Source: a virus
Direction: 5' to 3' (one strand)
Virus record (IMG/VR): IMGVR_UViG_3300045999_008283
Coordinates: 1 to 24,083 of that record
DNA: 24,083 bases
Shown: positions 1 to 12,337 of the stretch, in pieces
Position numbering within the stretch: position 1 is the stretch's first letter
How the letters are laid out: every line of letters starts with the position of its first letter
Made by a program: the position numbers and the translations under genes
Notes under the pieces: generated by a model
What the model saw: the letters and a program-made list of their open reading frames with translations, nothing else
Databases searched by the model: none
Told to the model about the DNA's origin: nothing

Positions 1-636
1 GGCCGCCTTAATTATTTGCATTGATTTAGCTTGCTTTACCTTGGCCTTCATAGAGACTACTGGGTTGTCAAACGAATCAATAAACTTCTTCGGATTAGAC
101 TTAGCTATCTGAAGCAAGTCATGCTTTATCTCCGCTACTTTTCTATCCGTAGATACATTAAAGGCCATAGCCACCGACATGAGTTCTTCAAGAGGCTTGT
201 CTCTAACCATTGATATAGCGTCTACAGAGAGGAATTCATTTTGAATTTCTTTCTCTGCATCCGCTTCATTATCAACCAAGTAAAATACAGTGCCCCCATT
301 TGCTTCATTCCCTGGGTGTAAGTCCAGATACCTCTTAAGGTTGGGCTTATTTTCGTGAACAAAAATTCTACCCATTCTAAAGACTATTGGTGTCTTAACC
401 GAACTAGACGATTGCTCGTCTTTGAATATAGAATTTTCGTTTTCACAATATCTGATCTCTCTTACAGCATTTGACTCTTTGTCGTATACCGTTATCCCAG
501 ATTGTATGAGCATATGTACCGAGCCGCCAGACTTCGACATGTATTCGTAAATGTTTTTGTCTGTTGACAAGCTCTTTGTAGTAGCCGCCTTTGTAGATAT
601 GCCTCTAGTACCTCTTTTGTTTTGCGTGGTTTCCAT
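1..636 (-). CDS. Hypothetical phage protein, 3' end outside window
   Basis: An open frame of 212 codons starts at the ATG complementary to 634-636 and runs off the left edge without a stop. It was found by translating the reverse strand. The protein starts METTQNKRGTRG, has a Lys/Thr/Ser-rich N-terminus, a beta-like middle (around PIVFRMGRIFVHENKPNL) and a helical, Lys-rich C-terminal part (FNVSTDRKVAEIKHDLL, then NPKKFIDSFDNP). I see no catalytic motif or membrane segment. It is the last minus-strand gene after the capsid and the putative decoration protein, so a virion or head-completion role is possible but only inferred from position. The leader is AT-rich (TTCAATTAAAATAAATG) without Shine-Dalgarno and resembles the leader of the M15 peptidase gene at 22875. 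Confidence 0.85.
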   Translation of the reverse strand, partial: METTQNKRGTRGISTKAATTKSLSTDKNIYEYMSKSGGSVHMLIQSGITVYDKESNAVREIRYCENENSIFKDEQSSSSVKTPIVFRMGRIFVHENKPNLKRYLDLHPGNEANGGTVFYLVDNEADAEKEIQNEFLSVDAISMVRDKPLEELMSVAMAFNVSTDRKVAEIKHDLLQIAKSNPKKFIDSFDNPVVSMKAKVKQAKSMQIIKAA

Positions 637-667
637 TTATTTTAATTGAATTGAGTTATTGAATGTT

Positions 668-1306
668 TTATGCCGCTCCTTTGATCAAGCCAAGAGTAAC
701 TAGATCCGCTCTAAGCTTGTTGAGCAGTTTATTTGTAGCAACAAATGCATTCTGAAGCTCTGTATTTGAGAAGGTCGCGTTAAAGGTAGGGTTGGTTACT
801 GCTGCCTGATCAGCTGATGCTATTTGAGCTGTTGCTGTTGCGCCGTAAAACCCTATTGTATCTGTAGTGGCATTACCGACAACCACGTTGCCATTCATAG
901 TTGCAGCGCCAGCCACTGTAAGCGTTCCAGTCAGAGTTAAGTTATCGGCATTAACAGTTCCAGAGCTATGTTCTCTAGCAAGCTGAAACCATCCTGAGTT
1001 GGTGAGCATCAAAGTGGTTGACTCATTTGTCCCATCAAGAGTCGCAATCAAGTTGTTTGCATCAACTGATAAATTGTACAGTTTAACGGTTTGGTTTGAA
1101 TCAAGAGTTCCGCATGTAATTACCACAAGAGTCCCAAGCTCATGGGGGCGGCCATCAGCCTTAACTGCTGGTATGGTAACCGTGGTATTAGTGCTAGCAG
1201 TTACATTGACTATGCTGGTGTTCGTGTCCCAAGTCCGCGCTCCAGCAGAACTTATCGTTTGAGTTGCCCCATCCAGCAAGAGCGGGAAAATATGTTTGGT
1301 TGCCAT
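668..1306 (-). CDS. Putative head fibre / decoration-like structural protein
   Basis: A 212-residue protein rich in Thr, Ala, Asn and Val with the alternating pattern of beta-structured virion proteins. The N-terminal half contains short beta-like repeats (TASTNTTVTIPA, then TLVVITCG). A middle segment (NADNLTLTGTLTVAGAATM) looks like a beta-helix or stalk repeat. The C-terminus (GFYGATATAQIASADQAAV, then LNKLRADLVTLGLIKG) is a signature I associate with phage head-fibre or fibre-trimerisation regions. There are no Cys-pair or enzyme motifs. It directly follows the probable capsid gene, separated from it by a hairpin. The start ATG is preceded by an almost pure A-tract leader, like that of the capsid gene. 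Head attachment is inferred from position; a tail-associated fibre is the alternative. Confidence 0.72.
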   Translation of the reverse strand: MATKHIFPLLLDGATQTISSAGARTWDTNTSIVNVTASTNTTVTIPAVKADGRPHELGTLVVITCGTLDSNQTVKLYNLSVDANNLIATLDGTNESTTLMLTNSGWFQLAREHSSGTVNADNLTLTGTLTVAGAATMNGNVVVGNATTDTIGFYGATATAQIASADQAAVTNPTFNATFSNTELQNAFVATNKLLNKLRADLVTLGLIKGAA

Positions 1307-1329
1307 TTTTTTTTATTTTTTAAGGTTAA

Positions 1330-1367
1330 AGAGGAGGAGGTTTTTATGCCTCCCCCTCTCTTTTTTT
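1330..1367. terminator. Strong hairpin between capsid and downstream gene
   Basis: The arms AGAGGAGGAGG (1330-1340) and CCTCCCCCTCT (1349-1359) pair over 11 positions with one G-U, around an 8-base loop. On the plus strand a run of seven T follows at 1361-1367, giving the classic intrinsic-terminator layout. On the minus strand, in which the flanking genes are transcribed, the hairpin is followed only by TTTAACCTT. It may therefore be a partial terminator or 3' stabiliser for capsid mRNA. Its place immediately after the capsid stop codon fits such a role. Confidence 0.65.
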
Positions 1368-1368
1368 G

Positions 1369-2739
1369 TTATCTCAACAAGACGTGTTGGTTAGCTGCTC
1401 TCGTGATCAGGTTGCACTCAGAGCGGTAGTTGAATCTAGCAACGTCCTCACCGTCAGTTGCGTAACCAAGGATAGAACCAGTTACGAAGTGCTCGATGTC
1501 TCTGTTGTAGTTGCCTGCCGCCTTGTAGTTCATCTCAAGGGCAGGAGCCTTCTCGCCAGTCTTCGCATCAGCGACAGTGGTAAGAGGAATCATCGCGCCT
1601 TTGTAGTAAGAACCAGCAGAGGTCAATCCAGAAATAGTAGCATCGTTCAACATCTTCCAGTCATGCTTGTGGAAAGTGTAGCCGCCTCTCGTGAACGATT
1701 TAAAACCAAGCTGAATAGCCATGTTTGCATCGTTGTTGAAAGCGCCAAACTGACCAGGAAGACCAGCAGTGACCTGCGTAGCAATGCCTTGAGCAAGCAA
1801 ATCATCAATGTCCAAAGAGGTTCTACGATCGACATACATAGCGTATTCCATCGGAGCGCCTTCCTTGTCCAATTCGAGGATGATTTGGTCCATGTCCGTG
1901 ATAGAAGCAAAAGTGCCTTGAGTTCCACCAGATACATCTGCAACAATGCCTCTGGTCTCAAGTGCTTGGAAATAACCCTCTGATCCAGTAACGGTTCCTT
2001 CGTTCAAGGTGATGCTAGCGCTTCCTTTCTGGCCAAACACCATCATCATCTCTCTCTGATTCATGAAGCGCTTGCGAGCGTCCATCTCGTTTTTGTGGTA
2101 CCACAAGTACGATCCGTTTACATTGACCCATCCAATGTTCGTGGCTTGGGAGCCGTTAACGATGAACACTTCCTTCGTAATGAACAGAGGGTTTGTGTAT
2201 TTCTCAAGATCAGTCTGGTAAAAAGCAGTGGGCTGCTTTGTTCCCTGTGCGTATATGTTACCAATAACAGCAGCTTTGTAGGTGCCGCTGAGTATTTCCG
2301 TAGTATTCCCGCCTTTCAGCGATTTCACATTTATGTTTCCATTAGTAGCAGTGCTTGTTACAACTACTCTTTGTCCATCGTGAAGCAGCAAAACATCATT
2401 AACTCTTACTTCGTCCTCAACGCCCGTTTCAACGGTTATGGCCGCAGGTGAAGCGGCGGTCATGGCGCTATAGGTAAACGTCTTGTGAAGACGGCCTTCT
2501 TCCCACCAGGTCACCTCGTCTGCTACAGCGGCAGATTTCTTGGCATTAGTGAGTTCCAAAAACCCAGTCAAGCCTTGATCGCCGTATGCCTTAATCAAAA
2601 GGTCTCTGTTGTCAGGCTTGGTAGGGTTAATCAAAGCCCCCAGTGTGGTATATGCTTCTGGGGTAGTTTTAAGCGTAGGGCGGTCGCCGCTGCCAAAAGC
2701 TGGGCGAGCGGAGCCGCCTGTCGTGTTTGAAATTGCCAT
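1369..2739 (-). CDS. Probable major capsid protein
   Basis: A 456-residue protein of typical capsid size, lying directly downstream of an acidic scaffold-like gene and upstream of a probable decoration gene. The N-terminus is flexible and Gly/Ser/Thr-rich, followed by helical segments (DNRDLLIKAYGDQGLTGFLE). A beta-rich central part includes an aromatic stretch followed by a charged helix (GSYLWYHKNEMDARKRFMNQ, then REMMMVFG), a pattern I associate with capsid proteins of Bacteroidota phages. The later part (SITDMDQIILELDKEGAP; MYVDRRTSLDIDDLLAQG) looks like HK97-fold A-domain and spine elements. No cleavage site is obvious and no protease gene adjoins. The A-rich leader (ACTAAACAAAAATGGC) and the downstream hairpin fit high expression. 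The assignment is from context and overall pattern, not from a diagnostic motif. Confidence 0.78.
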   Translation of the reverse strand: MAISNTTGGSARPAFGSGDRPTLKTTPEAYTTLGALINPTKPDNRDLLIKAYGDQGLTGFLELTNAKKSAAVADEVTWWEEGRLHKTFTYSAMTAASPAAITVETGVEDEVRVNDVLLLHDGQRVVVTSTATNGNINVKSLKGGNTTEILSGTYKAAVIGNIYAQGTKQPTAFYQTDLEKYTNPLFITKEVFIVNGSQATNIGWVNVNGSYLWYHKNEMDARKRFMNQREMMMVFGQKGSASITLNEGTVTGSEGYFQALETRGIVADVSGGTQGTFASITDMDQIILELDKEGAPMEYAMYVDRRTSLDIDDLLAQGIATQVTAGLPGQFGAFNNDANMAIQLGFKSFTRGGYTFHKHDWKMLNDATISGLTSAGSYYKGAMIPLTTVADAKTGEKAPALEMNYKAAGNYNRDIEHFVTGSILGYATDGEDVARFNYRSECNLITRAANQHVLLR

Positions 2740-2759
2740 TTTTGTTTAGTTTTTTTTAG

Positions 2760-3779
2760 TTAGAGGAATTTTATGCCTCCACCCCCAAATCCCAAAGCTT
2801 CTCTTAGCTGTTCAGTAAGGGGGTCTTGGCCGTTATTTGTGCCTCCTTGATTCGGCGTCCTAGTGCTTACGTTAGCCGCTTTATTCACTATGTTCTTTTG
2901 ACCATCGCTCATCCCTTGTCTGTATGCAGACGTAAGGATTTCATTGATGTTATCAAGAACGGTTCTGTGCATATTCAGCATGTCGTAATCCCAAGATCCA
3001 TCCTCGCGCACGTAAGGATCGAAGAACTCGTCAAGGCGAGTGTTTTTGTCATAGAGCTGAGCCTTGTATCTCTCATCAACGCCATAAGTGAACTTCTTTC
3101 CGTTAAGATCAAACTCGATCCCTTCGAAGTCGTTCAGGTTCTCGCGCATCTGATTTACCCAAGACTCATCCACTATGGAGCTGTAATCGCTGGCGCTAGC
3201 CTGAGGCAGTTGGTAACTGTTTCTGACGTCCTCTATGGAACGTCTTGCGGTAGCAGCATCGATTCTCAGTTGGATAGAAGAAAGCTTAACCTCGTCCTCT
3301 CCGTAGACGTCTGGGTTAAGTTTGTACTTGCTGCTGACGAAAAGATCAATCTCTTCTTGAGAAAGGTTAGGATATTCTGCCGATGTGTTCAGTCGGATGA
3401 CTGACAGGTCGTCCATTTCGGACGGATCGATCGACTGATAAACAAACCAATCTCTGGGATCGCGGCCAGTCTTCTCGACAAACTCCGCGATGACTGCTAT
3501 TCTTTCGTCAATAGCTCTTTCTCTATCTCTATATTCGATCAAGTCGTCGAGAGAGCTAACATTCTTACCCAGCCTTTCGCTCAGGTAATTGAATACAGCG
3601 CTGTCTACGTCTTGATCAGTATAGGTTTCTGTTTGTTGTGAGCCGTCATCAAAGTACGACTCTTGAGTCTCATTCTGCGGCTGCTCTTCTATGAATTGCT
3701 CTTCTTGCTGAAGGGCACCATTCACTTCTTCTTCATCCACAAAACGAAACGTAGTTTCTTCATTGTTTTCAAAGGACAT
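2760..3779 (-). CDS. Putative scaffolding / head morphogenesis protein
   Basis: A 339-residue protein with a very acidic, Glu/Gln-rich N-terminal 60 residues (VDEEEVNGALQQEEQFIEEQ) and several predicted helices. The C-terminus is low-complexity, Gly/Asn-rich (NQGGTNNGQDP) and ends with a short hydrophobic tail (GFGGGGIKFL). The stop lies 20 bases before the capsid ATG, so the two genes probably share an mRNA. An acidic, helical, disordered-tailed protein immediately upstream of the capsid gene is the usual picture of a scaffold, so the call is positional and compositional. No protease triad was recognised. The alternative is a portal-associated or internal head protein. Confidence 0.6.
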   Translation of the reverse strand: MSFENNEETTFRFVDEEEVNGALQQEEQFIEEQPQNETQESYFDDGSQQTETYTDQDVDSAVFNYLSERLGKNVSSLDDLIEYRDRERAIDERIAVIAEFVEKTGRDPRDWFVYQSIDPSEMDDLSVIRLNTSAEYPNLSQEEIDLFVSSKYKLNPDVYGEDEVKLSSIQLRIDAATARRSIEDVRNSYQLPQASASDYSSIVDESWVNQMRENLNDFEGIEFDLNGKKFTYGVDERYKAQLYDKNTRLDEFFDPYVREDGSWDYDMLNMHRTVLDNINEILTSAYRQGMSDGQKNIVNKAANVSTRTPNQGGTNNGQDPLTEQLREALGFGGGGIKFL

Positions 3780-3803
3780 GTCAATTAAATTTATTGATTT
3801 GAA

Positions 3804-4109
3804 TTATTTTATATACGCAATAGCGGCAACCCCCAAACCAGTAGTTACCTTGCTGAAAGTCCCTTCTATAGGAAGCGAAGTGGCAACCCCATTGATTGCA
3901 AGACCGCCAACAACTGTTCCATTAGTGCCGTCTACGGTCCATGATGTGCCGTTGTTAGCGGTCTCATATACGTTAGCCCCAAACAGAGTAATGCTATTGT
4001 CTGCGATAGTTGCGCTAGTTGAAACAATAATAAGTTTCTCTACAACCTTCCCCATAGCACCAGCATTAAGAGTACTGCTTGCTGGTAAGTAATATATTGC
4101 TGATGCCAT
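3804..4109 (-). CDS. Small beta-rich protein, putative virion component
   Basis: A 101-residue protein with a Ser/Thr/Ala/Gly-rich, beta-like sequence (IIVSTSATIADNSITLFGAN) and a C-terminus ending GLGVAAIAYIK. It has no Cys and few charges. It starts directly after the stop of the upstream 69-codon gene (TAAAATG arrangement) and lies within the structural cluster just upstream of the scaffold-like gene. Small beta-rich proteins here are often decoration, tail or fibre-tip components. I do not recognise a specific family. Confidence 0.7.
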   Translation of the reverse strand: MASAIYYLPASSTLNAGAMGKVVEKLIIVSTSATIADNSITLFGANVYETANNGTSWTVDGTNGTVVGGLAINGVATSLPIEGTFSKVTTGLGVAAIAYIK

Positions 4110-4110
4110 T

Positions 4111-4320
4111 TTATTCGTCTATTTGTTTTCTTGCCAAAAGTATCTTTATTTCCTGTACATCTTTTATCAGCTTGTCTATGCTGCTTTGAAGTACGCTAGT
4201 CTGCTTTTCATGTATATCGAGCCTAAGCGCAAGTTTGCTGATTTCTATATTCAGCTTTACGTATACGCCAACTAGCCCAGCAGCAAGAACTATTATCTGA
4301 TAGATGTTGATGTCAATCAT
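4111..4320 (-). CDS. Small membrane-anchored coiled-coil protein
   Basis: A 69-residue protein with an N-terminal hydrophobic segment (IYQIIVLAAGLVGVYVKL, residues about 6-23) followed by a heptad-like amphipathic helix (LRLDIHEKQTSVLQSSIDKL) and a charged end. The single N-terminal anchor with the coiled coil outside the membrane recalls small lysis accessory proteins (spanin- or holin-like) of phages, but the sequence alone cannot decide. A TATATTTG element lies 7 bases upstream of the ATG, so the transcript could be nearly leaderless. The neighbours are small conserved phage genes rather than the M15 lysin, which weakens a lysis call. Confidence 0.72.
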   Translation of the reverse strand: MIDINIYQIIVLAAGLVGVYVKLNIEISKLALRLDIHEKQTSVLQSSIDKLIKDVQEIKILLARKQIDE

Positions 4321-4327
4321 TTGGCTG

Positions 4328-4335
4328 CAAATATA
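4328..4335 (-). promoter_or_regulatory. Bacteroidota-type -7 element (TATATTTG)
   Basis: The reverse strand reads TATATTTG, matching the TAnnTTTG consensus of Bacteroidota sigma-ABfr promoters. It lies in the 22-base gap before the gene at 4111-4320. Seven bases separate it from the ATG, which would give a very short or absent leader. No TTG -33 element is evident at the usual spacing. The same extended string, TTATATTTGC, recurs before the portal gene at 14853. An eight-base degenerate match is weak evidence by itself. Confidence 0.35.
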
Positions 4336-4342
4336 ATAATGT

Positions 4343-4627
4343 TTACCACTTCACTTTATTAGCCCAGTAGGCTGCACTCATCTTTCCCTTGGCTATGTTC
4401 TTAGCATGTCTAGCCTGAAAAGACTGTCTTCTATTCCTGTATGAATCTGACTCCCCTTCTTTCTTTGGCGATCCAGATACACCTTGCTGGCCGAATCGAA
4501 TCAGCTTAGTCTTGTCCCCAACCTTCGCCAGCACCACGTGAGACTTTTTAGGGTGAGACGGGGTAGCCTTGGGTTGATTTACCCCAGACAGACCGTTCTT
4601 TTTAAGTATGTTTTTGTAGTCACTCAT
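4343..4627 (-). CDS. Conserved small basic phage protein
   Basis: A 94-residue, Lys/Arg-rich protein. It contains SHVVLAKVGDKTKLIRFGQQ, followed by GVSGSPKKEGESDSYRNRR and the C-terminal KGKMSAAYWANKVKW. I recognise this pattern as a widely distributed small phage protein of unknown function (possibly the DUF5872 type; the number is from memory and unverified). The high positive charge suggests nucleic-acid or acidic-partner binding. The start ATG overlaps the end of the upstream gene by 8 bases (ATGAGTGA), indicating coupled translation. Confidence 0.78.
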   Translation of the reverse strand: MSDYKNILKKNGLSGVNQPKATPSHPKKSHVVLAKVGDKTKLIRFGQQGVSGSPKKEGESDSYRNRRQSFQARHAKNIAKGKMSAAYWANKVKW

Positions 4628-4856
4628 AGCCTATGCTTTCGTTTTCATCTGGTTCGTTATTAACTGGAGCCTCCCATTCTGGAGTAGACGTTATCTGTAG
4701 GATCTCTTCGTGAGTTATGAAGTTGTCTCTTGGTGGCTCTATGGGTTGTATTAATACAAGAGTTTTGTCTTTATTAAACCTAGGTTCTAAGTAATAAGAA
4801 CCTGGGTCTATAGAGCTAAAATCTTCAGCTCTAACTATTAAGTATTTATAGTCCAT
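4620..4856 (-). CDS. Hypothetical acidic protein
   Basis: The protein has 78 residues from the ATG at 4856 (MDYKYLIVRAEDFSSIDPGS) and is acidic with a Pro/Glu/Asn-rich C-terminus. The frame is open to a GTG at 4886, but the ATG was chosen because AAGGAAGAT precedes it, one of the few Shine-Dalgarno-like leaders in the window. It overlaps the end of the LamG-like gene by 11 bases and the following gene by 8, so it sits in a tightly coupled operon between adhesin and small basic protein. No domain is recognised; an adhesin assembly factor or a small tail protein is possible. Confidence 0.65.
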   Translation of the reverse strand: MDYKYLIVRAEDFSSIDPGSYYLEPRFNKDKTLVLIQPIEPPRDNFITHEEILQITSTPEWEAPVNNEPDENESIGYE

Positions 4857-5664
4857 ATCTTCCTTTTGTTCCGTTATAAATTCCACTTACGAAAGCATTA
4901 ACTCTAGCAAACTCAGCACCAAAACTATCGCTAAAAAAAGCCTCTGGAATCCTTGCTGGCATCCACGAGGAAGTAGCCGCTGTTCCAGAACCGTTGTCTG
5001 CACCAAGCACCCATCTTTCGGAAAGAACAGAAGTTGCTGTAGTATTAGAAACAGTAGAAACCCAAGACCCATTTAGATATACACTAAATGTGTTTGTGTA
5101 TGGGGCCTCTGCTCCAGTTCCGCCTCTATAGACAGCAATAAAATTCCATGTATTTGGAAGTATTTGTGTAATAGGATGCGTTGCTGGTGCGGTCGTATTT
5201 ACATATAGGTTGATCCCATATCCAAAAGTGGATGTGTTAATTGTAATATCAAAAAGGTCAGTAGCGCCATCCCATATTGAATAAGCAGTTCTTTTTATGT
5301 TTATCGCTGCTGTGTCATGCCACAGCCAAAATCCCATAATCCTATTTTCTGTATAAAAAAAGTTGTCAGTAAAGTTAGAATAAAAAGCATCGTTTACCCC
5401 ATCAAATGCAAAGTATTTTGTATTACCGCTAGTAACAAATGACGGACCACCTTGAACAGTAAAAGTTCTTGTTCCTCCGCTGTAAGGGTCTATTGACGTA
5501 ATTGTTGTACCCGTTCCTGGATATGAAGAAGTATTATTAGTGTCTATTCTCCATCGCGTACCAGCGTTATAAGAAAAACCCCAGCCAGGTATGATTGTGT
5601 TCCAGTCAAACGGAACAAATGCTGGCGGCTGATAAGCATTAACGGCACTAAAAAATTCTGGCAT
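4846..5664 (-). CDS. LamG / concanavalin A-like fibre adhesin
   Basis: A 272-residue protein. Residues about 80-230 have the hallmarks of a LamG/concanavalin-like jelly roll: a strand set with YFAFDGVNDAFYSNF, then IMGFWLWHD, then NTWNFIAVYRGG, then FSVYLNGSWVSTV, then SERWVLGADN. This W/N-W-x-x-hydrophobic then YLNG-x-W order is typical of carbohydrate-binding LamG-like domains. The N-terminus is Pro/aromatic-rich (AYQPPAFVPFDWNTIIPGWG). The tail (FFSDSFGAEFARVNAFVSGI) also resembles the end of such modules. It lies 9 bases downstream of the collagen-like fibre gene, so it probably forms or tips a virion fibre that binds host surface polysaccharide. No signal peptide, as expected for a virion protein. 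Confidence 0.78.
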   Translation of the reverse strand: MPEFFSAVNAYQPPAFVPFDWNTIIPGWGFSYNAGTRWRIDTNNTSSYPGTGTTITSIDPYSGGTRTFTVQGGPSFVTSGNTKYFAFDGVNDAFYSNFTDNFFYTENRIMGFWLWHDTAAINIKRTAYSIWDGATDLFDITINTSTFGYGINLYVNTTAPATHPITQILPNTWNFIAVYRGGTGAEAPYTNTFSVYLNGSWVSTVSNTTATSVLSERWVLGADNGSGTAATSSWMPARIPEAFFSDSFGAEFARVNAFVSGIYNGTKGRYGL

Positions 5665-5673
5665 TGTATTAAA

Positions 5674-11961
<6,288 letters not shown>

Positions 11962-11962
11962 G

Positions 11963-12337
11963 TTATTGAGTTACAGTTATGTCTTCTTTTACGGTAAATG
12001 TTCCATACAACCAAGTTTTTACCACTGGTGGTGACGCATTTGTGTAAGTCTGTAAATCATAAACGTATATACCAGAAGGGATCGCCTTCATAGACGTGGC
12101 ATCTTTCTTGACATAAAGGACCTTTCCATTCTCTGTTAAAGAGTCAAATTCCATTTCAAGAAGATAGCCAGTGGCTCCAGCATCGTTTGTATCGTCGTAC
12201 TCTGACCTTCTAACCTGCATCTTGAAAGATCCGTTTGAACTCATGTCCTGACCAAAGTCTATAGACAGCCCAAACGTATCGCCCCTTCTACAAACTATAT
12301 CTAGTCTAGAAGATGAGTCTATTATTGCCTTTGCCAT
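11963..12337 (-). CDS. Small beta-sandwich-like structural protein
   Basis: A 124-residue protein with the core [19 protein letters not shown], then [12 protein letters not shown], then [12 protein letters not shown] and a C-terminal [14 protein letters not shown]. The CRRGDTF-hydrophobic-F opening and the Y-x-Y-D-L-Q strand are typical of short Ig- or baseplate-like proteins that accompany phage fibre genes. The start overlaps the portal stop by one base (TAATG), and the stop lies immediately before the collagen-like gene. It is therefore translated between portal and fibre and may serve as the fibre's attachment adaptor. The family is not securely identified. Confidence 0.72.
   Translation of the reverse strand: MAKAIIDSSSRLDIVCRRGDTFGLSIDFGQDMSSNGSFKMQVRRSEYDDTNDAGATGYLLEMEFDSLTENGKVLYVKKDATSMKAIPSGIYVYDLQTYTNASPPVVKTWLYGTFTVKEDITVTQ

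Noticed and set aside
1366-1983. 205-codon plus-strand frame
   Set aside because: It lies wholly antisense to the capsid gene, whose minus-strand sequence is protein-like and fits its neighbours.
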